DNA from: Adineta ricciae
Lineage: Eukaryota > Rotifera > Eurotatoria > Adinetida > Adinetidae
Assembly (NCBI GenBank): GCA_905250025.1
Contig: CAJNOJ010000240.1
Location: 93,635-157,634 of the forward strand
Reading direction: 5' to 3'
DNA length: 64,000 nucleotides
Below the pieces are notes generated by a model that saw only the letters and a program-made list of their open reading frames with translations, searched no databases and was not told the DNA's origin. Positions 45,700 to 55,949 of this stretch are shown here, piece by piece. Positions within the stretch are counted from its first letter, which is position 1, and every line of letters begins with the position of its first letter. The position numbers were made by a program, and so were the translations under genes.

Positions 45700-48600
45700 T
45701 CAATTGATACAGTTGAAAATAGCATTCGCATTACCAGTACTCGATGGAAGAACATCACCATAATCAAAATAAACATCAAAATGCTCCATCTTTTTCATAA
45801 ACTTTACTTGAACAAAGTCAGTGACGATTTCGCCGTGTGCATCAAGATTTTCATGTATCAAAACGTATTTTATTGTTCGAATAATTTCAGCTTCTGCTGG
45901 TGCTTGTTGTGTACATAGTTTCTTGTGAAGTTTCGGATGAAGCAGAGTTTCTAGGTTGATCAACAAACAATTTCATTATTCTATGAAGATTAAAATTGAA
46001 TGAAAGAAACCTATTTCAACTGTTCCTTATGATCGATGTTTCAGCGAAACTTTACTCAATGATCTTGATCGTTGATGCTGTTGTCGCGGATGTATGACAA
46101 CTGCATGTCCTTTACTATGATCAACATGTACTGGTTCAGTATTTGGTGTATGTGGATGAAGACGTGAACTTGTATTTGTGATTGAAGCATTACAACTTTG
46201 AGATACGATCTTTTCAACACGATGATATTGTTGTTGTTGTTGATTTTGATAGACATTATCTGCTTGCGTTGATGTACGAATTAAGACTTGTTCCTTTAAA
46301 TACATATTATTTGATGCCATCGATCGAATGATAATCAGTTTATCGTCATGTTGTCATCCAAGTTCGCGGATTTGAGTTTCTTTGGTTTTGATTTCGTTGA
46401 TCTATGAGAAAGAAATAAAAAGTGTAAAGAACCTCTCTATCATTCGTCTTACATATTATTGTTCAAGTTCATTTTAGTCTTGAGATCGTTTCTATCTTTT
46501 CGTCGATCAGATTTCTTTGTTTCATTCGTCAATCTAAAGAAATCATGTTTTGCTATTCGTTGACATGAGAGAACGTTGAATAAATACTTGTAGTTTCGAT
46601 GTTTTATTATCACGTTCAGTTTGATTTGTTGTTTTAAGAAGGTCTTTTTGTGATTTTTATAAGGACTTAGTGCGTGTTTGTAAACGACGGGCTCTTTTTG
46701 TTTGTTAATTATTTTCTTTTAATATATTTTCTTGATTGAACATCGTTGAATTATAATCTGATACGAATTCTAAAGTAAATTTACTAAGGAGTTCCTGTTG
46801 TTCTTGAATGAGCCATTTGATAAGAAAAACGATTTTTCAGAGAATAAAACATTCGTTTTAAACCATATTGAATCGCTGTCGTTCTTCCATTCATCGCCGT
46901 AAATATTCTTGAAGAATCGGTAGAGATTCATCATCATTAGTTCCATCCGCTAATAAATAATCAAGCGATGGAAATGGAGCGATGGATGTTTAGTTATTCG
47001 ATCGAAAGACGAGAAAAATCCACTCACTTGAGCTCAGTAGAAAAGAATGACTTATGCATTGGATTGTTGTTGTGTTTGTTGGTTATCGACTACACGTAAA
47101 ATACCGTTCGTACGACTTGATTTGGGTGGGACTGACGGCAAAGATCGTGATACCATCACATCTGTTGTCAATCCACCTAATTTCAATGCATGGTTAAATT
47201 ATTCAAAAGGAAAATGAAAGATTCATCCTGACATTGTTTACTTGAAGTTGTTTTTATATCTATTCACAGTTGGCTTGACACAAACATTTATTTATATTCA
47301 ATCTCCGTCGTCAAAGTAATTTTTGAAAATGATGACAATTTGGATTCACGATATGGAACCATCTACATTGCAAATATGTGTACCATCTTTAACTCTTTAA
47401 AAGCATAGAAGACTTACTCGACTGATTCCTTGTGCATGATTTTGTCGTAAAGTTTCAAAACATTGTCGAAGCACCATTAATAATGAATTGGCATTATCTG
47501 CTTCTTTCACTCGTTCAGCAACTGCCTTTGCTCGATTCACACGTTCACTACCAGCTAAATCTATTGTACTGACTATCAAATCATCTTTCGTCTAAAATCA
47601 AAAAGATTATTCATGTGATTAAATGCATAAGTTCAGTAACCCACCAATGATGTTGGTGGAATATCATTTTCAAATTGAACAAGACACATTGATAAGACAC
47701 TATGTGGACGACTTGATTCTGTATTCAGTTGTGTATGCGCAGTTCGACGTCGTTTAAAACTCATATTTAGCAATTTGATTGCTTCTTGACTAGAACGAAT
47801 TTCAATCTCTTTTACATCTTTGATATAGGACCGACCACGATTATCATCACGTAATTGCTTCGATTGTGGTGTTCTAAAAAGTCAATTGATAGATTTGATT
47901 CAAGTAAGAAGTGCTTTACTTGCTAACAAAATCATCATCAAATAAATCGTAGATATAATTATTATATTTCACCTAAAGTAACAAACACAAAATACGATGA
48001 ATCTCTATTTAATTGCGGATTGTGTAATGATGCTGCATCCAATGCGCGAATATTGCATTTTTCAGGAATTTTAAAATGAATTTGTTTATTTTGGGATACG
48101 TAAAAGATTTCTTGTTTACTTTTTTGTTGATAATTACCATTTTTGGTTATTTGAATTTCTCGATGTTGTAGTTCAAGTAAAATATCAGCTTCACTTTGAA
48201 TTTCATAACCATTTTGACGATCAGAACGAAGAAACTAAATGATGAAATTGATATAACGAAAAAAAGGAATAAAATTGAAAAGAGAAAACGAACGTGTTTT
48301 TCCCAAGATAAAATCCAATAGAATTGAAAGCCAGCGTCAAATGAACGTGGAATTAAATCAGGGTTGTTCAATGGTCCCATCATTATATAAGTTTTACCTG
48401 ATGTAGTTATCCCATAGATAAATAAAACATCTAAATTTTGAAAATAAAATCATGTCTGTTTGACGAAAGAAGAAATATATGTAGTAGGGGTATCACTGCT
48501 CCCTGTTTTGGGAACGGGGACGCTGTACCCCGTTCCCACTTCCAGAACGAGTAATACTTTGGCATAAAACTGTAAATGAATATATAATTGTAGTTGAGTT

Positions 48601-48974
48601 ATGTAGAGAAACTACCAAAAAAAGTAATTAAAAATGTGTTTCACTTTTAGGAAACATTGCGAGGAACGCTGCTGTTTCTTAGTCTCTGTACCTTGTGTAA
48701 ACAAGATAAATATCCAATGACTGGTAGATTAAATTACTGAGCGAACCACATACATATTTCACAGTTTCTATATTTAAAGAAGATGCTTCCATTCCGCGTT
48801 CTTGAACGGAGAACGGTGTCTGCGTTTCCATTCTTCAGAGTGGAACGCCAAAGTGACACCCCTAATACGTACTGCTTTCTCCTTCAATAAAATTATCCAG
48901 TAAAGTTGATGTCAATTCTCTAAATGAAGATAACTGAGATACATCATCAGTCAGAATATGACTGAATTTCTAAT
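45700..48974 (-). pseudogene. KIF23: Kinesin-6 (KIF23/MKLP1) pseudogene
   Basis: Decayed copy of the cytokinesis kinesin of the centralspindlin complex. Recognisable pieces in order: KFSHILTDDVSQ (48970-48873); P-loop YGITTSGKTYIMMGP (about 48400); LIPRSFD; FQNGYEIQSEAD-type insert; NNYIYDLFDDD (about 47950); NTESSRPHSV; STIDLAGSERVNR (about 47560); MVPYRESKL (about 47350); and at the C-terminus LETLLHPKLHKK with KYVLIHENLDAHGEIVTDF and GDVLPSSTG, the MKLP1 tail. Lesions: a frameshift after LIPRSFD (about 48330), loss of two bases in the EIYNNYIYDL motif (about 47965), a frameshift between SKL and NYF followed by TGA (about 47330), and stops in the stalk. The switch I SSRSH is SSRPH. A MITE sits in one intron. 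Confidence 0.85.
48485..48864. mobile_element. hAT-like MITE, 380 bp
   Basis: Ends are inverted: TAGGGGTATCAC at the left and GTGACACCCCTA at the right. Flanking 8-mers ATATGTAG (48477-48484) and ATACGTAC (48865-48872) match at six of eight positions, as expected for an old 8-bp target duplication. The TAGGGGTGTCAC-type terminus and 8-bp duplication are those of hAT elements. Inside are GC-rich, partly inverted GGGAACGGGG/CCCCGTTCCC segments and no coding frame, so it is non-autonomous. It lies in an intron of the kinesin pseudogene. Confidence 0.7.
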
Positions 48975-49416
48975 AAAGGAAAAGAATTTCTATCATCATA
49001 ATATTCCATCGAAAAACCACTAGAAAAAGAAAAACATTACTATTTAAAAGATTTTATTATTTATATTTACTCAATTTCTTGTAGGATTTTGAACTTAAAA
49101 GATACTTCATTTATGTAGTTAGTTAGCCATCTTTAACGCACACGTTTTTTATTGGCGGTATGTTGTTATGGGAGGAATCGTAAATCTACTTACAACTTTC
49201 TTCACTCTTAGTTCATCGCAGACTGAAATAAAACGATCTGGTAATTATTTTCAGCAAAAATAACTTTGAAAATTAGTACCTCTCGATAGAGAAATATAGA
49301 TGTCACCAGTGACAAGTACATTCACTTTCAATTACATGAAAGGAAAATCGTTTTGTTTTGACTCTCTAGCAATATACGATCTATAAGTTACTGATTATTA
49401 AAAACAATGATAAAAC
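48975..49416. other. Flank of the kinesin pseudogene
   Basis: About 440 bp upstream of the last recognisable kinesin exon. The missing N-terminal exons should lie here but none can be recognised. Confidence 0.4.
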
Positions 49417-51002
49417 CAGCGGCGGCGGAACGATTCTAATCTAGGGTCTAGGGTAGGCTCAATCCAGTGACGGCGAGCGCTGTGAGAAGGGGGAGAAGGG
49501 AAAGAGAAAAATTTAGGAAATCGGAGAAAAATGTGATTTAACTTTTTAGCTGTGATTGACGAATATATTCGTCAAAGTAATATTTATGGAGGAAACGAAG
49601 ACTAATTTCTAGATCGTAGTTTTTTTTCGTAAATTCTATATCAAATTGAACGGTCTGTAATGAATAGAGCTCATCATACGGTTTTTCATGTTTCACATTG
49701 ATTCTGCCAATCTGCGTCGACTTTATAACTATTCGTTACAGTACAAGTCCTGTTTCCTTTGAAAAAATTTCAGAATTAAGAGGTTAATTTAGAAATAGTC
49801 AAAAACAATGGCAATCAAGTGTACGCAACTTTCAGTTTTTTTCATTGATGAAAAAATACATATAATTTGCCGCTTTGAATTGGTTTTCACATAAAAGTAG
49901 TCACCGTTAGTTTCTATCAAAAAAGCATAGGCATGCACTGTAACAATCTCTCTGACATGCGCTGTATGCGTGATATGATTTTTCTCACATAATGGATTTT
50001 CCTTATCAGGTATATTCTGATGTACTTTGATATGATGCTTTCTTGCGTTCTCTTCTGTATGGACGAGTGTATAAACGCGTGTCTTGTATCAGAAAGATGC
50101 GATTTATGAGGAAGAAATAAATATATGCGTAGTTCCATCAGCGCATACATCTCTTCCATCAAAATCGTCACACGCACGAATTTATTTTCTAGACGATCAA
50201 TGTTACCAGTGACTTCTGAAAACCGTTCAGGAGAAGGTCAGTTTGCGCTAATGGTACAATTGTCTGTCGGCAATTCTCGCCGCCGAAGGCGGCAACGGTG
50301 TCATCAACGATTAAAAAAGCTTTCTAGTTTCTGTTAGACTGCCAGTTCTAGAACTTGTCAGAAGTTTTATAAAAATAGATAAACTTGTCCTATTGTCTGA
50401 AGTGGTAAAGATTAGAACTTTATTTGAATGTCTTAACTATTATACGAGTTGAAATGTTTGCTTTGCCTTCATGAAAATATCGACAAAGTGGTAGAAAATT
50501 CGACGTTTTCCAAAAATAAGCGAAAAAATATAAGGAAATACCCTCCAAATTCAAGATACTCGTGAAAATCCCCAAATGCAAGAGACAAAGAGAACCTTTC
50601 TCTCAAATGCAAGCAAATTTTATGATTTTCGTTGGAAGTTAGAGAAAAATGGAGTGTATTTTCGAAAATTGGAGAAGTTTTAGGAAATTTTCTTCAACAA
50701 TATCACAAAAAGTTGGGAGTTTCTTTTAAATTGAAAGGAATTTTAAAAGAATATTCTCGAAAATCGCAGAAAATCTTGGAAAAAATTCTCTCGAACGAAA
50801 TATTTTGAGTTATAAATTAGACAATGACGTCGATTTTCCCGTGAAATCAAGCCTATCTGAGCCTACTCTACTCGATTCTAGGATAGGCTCCGCCGCCTAT
50901 GAGTGGCGGCGCCAAGGGAGGGTCAGGGTGGACTCAGCCCACTCTAGAATTTTTTTTCATATGCCGAGTCCAGCCTAAGCCAAAATTCTGGTGCCGCCGC
51001 TA
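49417..51002. mobile_element. Nested GC-rich terminal-inverted-repeat elements (degenerate)
   Basis: CAGCGGCGGC at 49417 and the reverse complement GCCGCCGCTA at 50993-51002 bound about 1.6 kb. Inside, 49418-49463 is inverted at about 50858-50898 (CGATTCTA and AGGCTC blocks), and 50902-51002 is itself a small inverted-repeat unit (AGTGGCGGCGCCA against TAGCGGCGGCACCA, each followed by TGGACTC). This suggests a small MITE inserted at or near the end of a larger one. The termini are hAT-like (YAG start). Target duplications are not convincing (4 of 8). No transposase frame. Confidence 0.45.
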
Positions 51003-51198
51003 CATTCGACTCAGAATTTAATTTTCCATCGAATGGTGATGTTTCTATTCACAGGACAAGGTTTAGAAAAATGTTTACCTATATCTTTGTTTGTTTCCCA
51101 TAGGTCTATTTATGATCCAAATGAAATTTTTCCAATGTTTGTCCCGTGAGTAGAAATATCACCATTCGATGCAGAATTAAATTCTGAGTCGAATGGTA
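51003..51198. mobile_element. Foldback element sharing a core with 55175-55541
   Basis: Inverted arms of about 55 bp: CATTCGACTCAGAATTTAAT at 51003 and its reverse complement near 51177-51198, continuing through CATCGAATGGTGAT and a GGGACAA/AGGACAA block. The same core (CATTCGAC-x-CAGAATTTAATT ... CATCGAATGG) recurs in the larger foldback at 55175. A GTGCTAGCTTCA end-like motif remains at 51268, so this is probably a worn copy. Confidence 0.65.
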
Positions 51199-51524
51199 TA
51201 GTTTTCAAAGACGGGACTTATTTAGTAAAAGGTTTTTGGCTAAGACATCGTTTGTTCGTGCTAGCTTCAGTGATGACTGATAGTAATACCGTTTTGAGCA
51301 ATAGTATTTTAGAAATATTTTCTGCACTTGGCTTATGCCAAATTATTCCGGAAGAGTCATATATTTTATCAAATAGATATCACAAGAAAAGCGGTCACTG
51401 GCTCAACGGTTATCGATTCACCGTTTAATCGAAATGTAGCGGTTATCCTTAAACGTCATTTCCATCAGACCCGATTATTGTTAAACTTCACTTTCACTAG
51501 CCATGTCGAACGTTCCGGTGTCCG

Positions 51525-51790
51525 GATCCCGCGAGAACCTGCAGGAAAGGAGTGGAAAGGTCATTGGATCCTGTAGAAAAGCGCCGGAAATCGCTGAAAC
51601 ATGGAAGCAGTATTCCGAGCGGAAATTTTTGAATTTTTTCCGGTGAAGTTCAACCAATTTTCCGTGGTTTCCAGCAGGAACTGACCAGAACTTGCTGGAA
51701 AATTTCCGCTCGAACTACTACTTCCATGTTCCAGCGATTTCTGGTGTTTTCCTCCCAGAATCTGCCCGTATTGTTCGACCTGGGTAGATA
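51525..51790. mobile_element. Second foldback unit
   Basis: Arms GGAAATCGCTGAAACATGGA (from 51585) and AGAAATCGCTGGAACATGGA (reverse strand, from about 51745) are inverted copies with a GCGGAAATTTT block adjoining the centre, and weaker inverted similarity beyond both ends (GATTCTGGGAGG side). No coding frame. Non-autonomous inverted-repeat element or its relic. Confidence 0.5.
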
Positions 51791-52345
51791 CAGTTTTCGT
51801 TTAATCTCATTTTCACAAAATCCGGCTACCGTTTTACACCGGTTCACCGCCTACGGCTAAACGGCGAATTACCGCCACCGTTGCATTCCCAAAGCTAATG
51901 CTTGAAGTGCAGCAATAAGGAAACAATTTCCTAATTAACCTCGACACATTCGCGATTTGAACGTCACACCTTCGTAGACATTTGTAAATATTATTCAATA
52001 AGAAAGACACAAAAGAAAATGTTTTTATACATTTATTCGTTCTTGTTAAATGCCTTCGAAGATCAAATATCATGACTTTCATAAGAAAGAATTGTGTAGA
52101 AGAACTTCATGCATTCTGAAGTCTTCCAGAAAGTAAGTTTCCGAAAACTTCATCATCGATTATATAAACAAATCATCCTCGCTTTACTACTTTTATGCAC
52201 ACGAGACTGTAATTTGAGATTTTGAACGCGAAGTTGCGATATAGAGGTTTCTGACCATAGTGGATATATATCAATTCCAATGAAATAACACAAACGAATA
52301 GAGATATCATATTATATGCATACATGTATAACTCGAAAAGACATT
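51791..52345. other. Non-coding interval
   Basis: About 550 bp, without gene or clear repeat apart from CCGTTTTACACCGGTTCACC-like AC/GG-rich sequence near 51830-51890. Confidence 0.4.
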
Positions 52346-52596
52346 TCGAGTATTAAAGTTTTCATTCGAGTTTTCGAGTTTTCGAGTTTTAAACTTCTAA
52401 AATCTAGAGGGTGTGGGTGTGGGTGAGGGTGAGGGTGTGGGTGTGGGGTGAGGGTGGTAGAAATTGAAAACTGGGTGAGGGTGAGGGGGTGAGGGTGTGG
52501 GGTGAGGGTGGTAGAAATTGAAAACTCGAAAACTCGAAGCTTCGGGTTCTAAATTTTAGAAGTTTAAAACTCGAAGAAGATGTTTAATACTCGAAT
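52346..52596. repeat. Telomere-like G-rich hexamers inside an inverted repeat
   Basis: The core 52408-52513 is built from GGGTGT, GGGTGA and GGGTGG units with all the G on one strand; a 30-odd-bp sub-block ending GGTAGAAATTGAAAACT occurs twice. Arms are inverted: TTCGAGTATTAAAGTTTTC and TTCGAGTTTTAAACTTCTAA on the left against AATTTTAGAAGTTTAAAACT and TTTAATACTCGAA on the right. Bdelloid telomeric repeats are reported to be of the TGTGGG kind, so the core resembles interstitial telomeric repeat. Confidence 0.65.
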
Positions 52597-53818
52597 CGAG
52601 TTAACGATTTCTACACTACTCATTATATGCGGAGTTTTATTTTTCTACCTTCAGGCTTTACAGATTAATGAATTTGAAAGTTTGCTCTTGATTGTTTTAT
52701 TAGATTTGTGTCATAAATATATATTGAGTTTATCTTTTTTGCTCATCGCTACTTTTTTATAATTACACTGGAACTCCCGGTATATCAATCTTTATCGTTT
52801 GCGACATCTCCTGTCCTAATGATGGACACGCACGCGTGCTTGCTTGCTTTAATATGGTATGTCCTCATTTGCTAATACATTATCCTATCCAAAGAGAGCC
52901 AATAGCTATTTGGGAGAGGAATAGCAGGAAGAAGAATTTCTTTGTTTCTATTCTATGTGTTCCTTTTGACATCATTTTATTCTCCAAATGTTTTAGCTTT
53001 ATATCCTACAAATATAATGTTTTTGGTTGTGATTGTAATAGTTCGCTTATACGCTAACATCACATTGCGAAAAAACGGAAGCACATGTTGATATCTTATA
53101 AATCGTCGCTTTTTCTTTCAATCTAAACTGTTTCCCATGTATTGTTGTACAACGATCCTCATAGCCTTGTACAAGTCACCTTATGTCTCTAACAGATGTT
53201 TAAGGAAAAAATCCTTCTTAGCGTTTTCTTTTGTACATTTAACACATCAGAATAAATCAGCTGTCCGCTAATATGAAGTACAATGAACTCATTCATTTCC
53301 GTTTCTCTGTTTCTATCCATTGAGACATGTAAGCTTTTCTAAATTATATTTCTAATATAGTGTTTATTGTCGAAGTTTGAATGAAGATAGAACAGCATAT
53401 TCTATGGATGGTTTTCAAAAACAACTAGATTAATCTCAATTGAAAGTATATGCATTGTCTACTACTCTATCGAAATGCATGCATTTCCATATTTGACAAA
53501 CAAATTCTAGTTTCCATCCTCAACTTTTCTTCTCTGCAACATTCGATTTTATGAATATGGATATTCGATCCAAAAATAAATCTTTCTTCATTTTACTTTT
53601 AATTGGATCTATCGGTTGGTAATGTCATTTCAGCTTTAATTTTCCTTTTATAACTCCGAATCGAATGCTAAGTTTTATTCATCTATTCCAATACTTTTTT
53701 CACAATGTACTTTTTCCTGTACGCAATATCTCTTCCTTTATTTTAGACTGGACTACATTATTTTACTGCAGTCAATTTCTATTTCATTACCATTAAGAAC
53801 GATCAATCAAAGCTCAAT
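52597..53818. other. Gene-free interval
   Basis: About 1.2 kb, T-rich on the plus strand. Short hydrophobic open frames here are explained by composition. Probably includes the promoter of the next gene. Confidence 0.45.
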
Positions 53819-54553
53819 ATGAAAATTAATTACAGTTACCTGAAGAGAACCGATTGTTGGGCCTTATGGGTTTCCGTTCTTCTTTACTTTATTATAGGTG
53901 GATCATGCTTTCCTATATTTAATGTTTACAAAATTCATCGCTTAGTGTTTAGGTCACGTTTCAACAATTCAATAGTTAATCACATTACTCCCGTATGTGG
54001 AATTCCTTATGAAGAACTTCGTTGTTCTGTCATACAAACAGATAATGATCAGATTTTGAAATATTGTCTCACTGACAACTCACTTATGTATATCCGAATT
54101 TTAGTACCGATATTGATGGCAATGAATCTTTGTATTATCCAATTATTTTTGATGCTATGTGGAAAGTACAGCCGTTCTTCTCTTTGTGTTTTATGGATGA
54201 GCTATGCGTTCGCTGTGCTGGTTATAAAGGATAAAATTCGTTACGATAGTTGTTTTCATAATTTTGCGTTGGACGCTCTTACTCTTACGAGTATCTTGCT
54301 CGCTGGTGGCATGCTCTGTTTTTTAGCGGAATATCGAAAGTCTCAATCTCCTTTGTTTATAAATTCTAAGATTTCTGGTCGTAAACCGATCGAAATCGAC
54401 GAGGAATCAACCGAAGAAGTCGACGATGAACCTACCGAAGAAATTGATCATGAACCAACCGAAGAGGTCGACGATGAGTCTACCGAAGAAATTGACCATG
54501 AACCAACTGATGAAATCGATCAGAAATCTATGTCGTGGCAAAATCTACTCTAA
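53819..54553 (+). CDS. Membrane protein with acidic 8-residue tandem repeat
   Basis: Intronless frame of 244 codons beginning MKINYSYLKRTDCWALW. Hydrophobic segments: WVSVLLYFIIGGSCFPIF near residue 17, LVPILMAMNLCIIQLFLML near 95, CVLWMSYAFAVLVI near 122 and LTLTSILLAGGMLCFLA near 152. The region between the first two has several cysteines and looks extracellular. The cytosolic tail carries about five repeats of E(V/I)D(D/H)E(S/P)TE(E), encoded by a 24-bp tandem repeat at about 54402-54515. No family recognised. The long frame with clean repeats suggests a real, lineage-specific gene. Confidence 0.6.
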   Translation: MKINYSYLKRTDCWALWVSVLLYFIIGGSCFPIFNVYKIHRLVFRSRFNNSIVNHITPVCGIPYEELRCSVIQTDNDQILKYCLTDNSLMYIRILVPILMAMNLCIIQLFLMLCGKYSRSSLCVLWMSYAFAVLVIKDKIRYDSCFHNFALDALTLTSILLAGGMLCFLAEYRKSQSPLFINSKISGRKPIEIDEESTEEVDDEPTEEIDHEPTEEVDDESTEEIDHEPTDEIDQKSMSWQNLL

Positions 54554-54820
54554 TATGATACGACACAAAATCTTCATTAAAATCTTCTCGTTTGCTGTTT
54601 TTTTTGTTATTATAGGATGCATTCTATGTTAAATCGATATAATCATTGTTTAATTGTACGATTGCCGTTGTTTTTCTGTCCTTTTTCATTCAATGTATAA
54701 AAGTCAAATATAACTAATTGTTACCTTACTTTCTTATTATTATGCTATTCATAATGCATTGTCTCTACACAAGGTGTACAACAGATTGCAGTTCTAAAGC
54801 AGACAATAGTGAGATTATTT

Positions 54821-55084
54821 ATGTTTTCAAATGTCCCACCTTCAACTACTACAGCAAATTCGCCTGCTTCTACTACAAGTGAATCAACTACACAAGCATC
54901 TATTGATAATGTTGTTCCTTGACAACCAAATAAATCAAATGCTGCTGGTGAACGTGTTGTATACGAAGAAAAAGCATGTCAATGCCTTCAATCATATACA
55001 CCTTTACCTAAGGACAGTGGAATATGTCAAAATCTGATGAAGCTCAAATGTAGCTTTTTAAAATATCACCATGAGACAATTTAA
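54821..55084 (+). pseudogene. Ser/Thr-rich, Cys-containing ORF with an internal stop
   Basis: From ATG 54821 the frame reads MFSNVPPSTTTANSPASTTS, an O-glycosylation-like linker, meets TGA at about 54920, and goes on in the same frame to ERVVYEEKACQCLQSY and GICQNLMKLKC before a normal stop at 55082-55084. Composition stays protein-like on both sides of the TGA, so this is probably a fragment of a secreted or mucin-like protein inactivated by one substitution. Confidence 0.45.
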
Positions 55085-55174
55085 GTGAATTATGTTCAAT
55101 AAGCTGCTCTTAAAGTATTGTTTTTCTAATGAGAAAGTGATTGCTTCATTTATTTTGCTCTTGCTTAGTGGCAC

Positions 55175-55541
55175 ATCGGTGTGAAGCTAGCACCATTTAG
55201 CTAGCACCGTATAACGAAAATCATAACAATCTTATGTTCAAATGAATTCCCGTCCGTCGAAATAGGCTCATTCGACGCAGAATTTAATTATACATCGAAT
55301 GGGGTCCTTTTTATCGACGGGAAAACGACTGAGAAAATGTTATACAGATTTTTCTATACGTTTGTGTCTGGAAGGAAAAAATCTAAATAGAATCTTCTCA
55401 GTCGTTTTCCCGTCGATAAAACGACCCCATTCGATGTAGAATTAAATTCTGCGTCGAATGAGCCTATTTCGACGGATGGGAATTCATTTGAACATAAGAT
55501 TTTTATGATTTTTCGTTATCTGGTGCTAGCTTCACACCGAT
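55175..55541. mobile_element. 367-bp near-perfect foldback element
   Basis: The outer 20 bp, ATCGGTGTGAAGCTAGCACC, is repeated inverted at the right end (GGTGCTAGCTTCACACCGAT). The arms continue for about 155 bp with few mismatches (CGTCGAAATAGGCTCATTCG and GACGGGAAAACGACTGAG on both), leaving a loop of about 55 bp. The left arm has a 14-bp internal duplication (TAGCTAGCACC again). No coding frame. The target duplication is not clear. It is a non-autonomous element able to form a long hairpin. Confidence 0.8.
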
Positions 55542-55949
55542 ATCTATTTCTATTCCTAAGGATGCTAGGAATTGGTCACTTATATTATAAGTCGAATTAG
55601 GCAGCTACTCGTTGCTTTTGAATGAGTCTGAGAAAAGTTTTCTTGAAAAAACATTCCCGTAGCTCCAGTCAGGGATGGACGGGTCAAAAATGACAAATTT
55701 CTGATAACTCGCCCGTCTCTTGATGGATCATCCTTATCTTCGAGCTCGATTGAGATATTGATGAGATCATTCTGTGCAGAAAATTTCAGTTCAACCAAAT
55801 ATAACTGTTAAGAGTGATCCCATAGTGTGCTCATTTTCTTAGTGCACAAAAATAATGAAAAATAAGAAATCACGTTGAACCGATGATTTTATTGGAAAAA
55901 AGATAACATGTATATAAAGTAGTGAAGAAGTCTTTGTAGTTTCATTTGA
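55542..55949. other. Interval between foldback element and F-box gene
   Basis: About 400 bp. A 72-codon minus-strand frame here has no domain and no gene context. It includes the 3' end of the F-box gene. Confidence 0.4.

Noticed and set aside
50125..50337. 70-codon plus-strand frame with an Arg-rich stretch
   Set aside because: Lies in the degenerate element cluster, and its composition is not protein-like.
54821..55084. Internal TGA read as selenocysteine
   Set aside because: No Cys-like redox context at the TGA and no recognisable SECIS hairpin downstream. A nonsense mutation is simpler.
55580..55798. 72-codon minus-strand frame
   Set aside because: No domain, no partner exon, and it lies between a foldback element and a gene 3' end.
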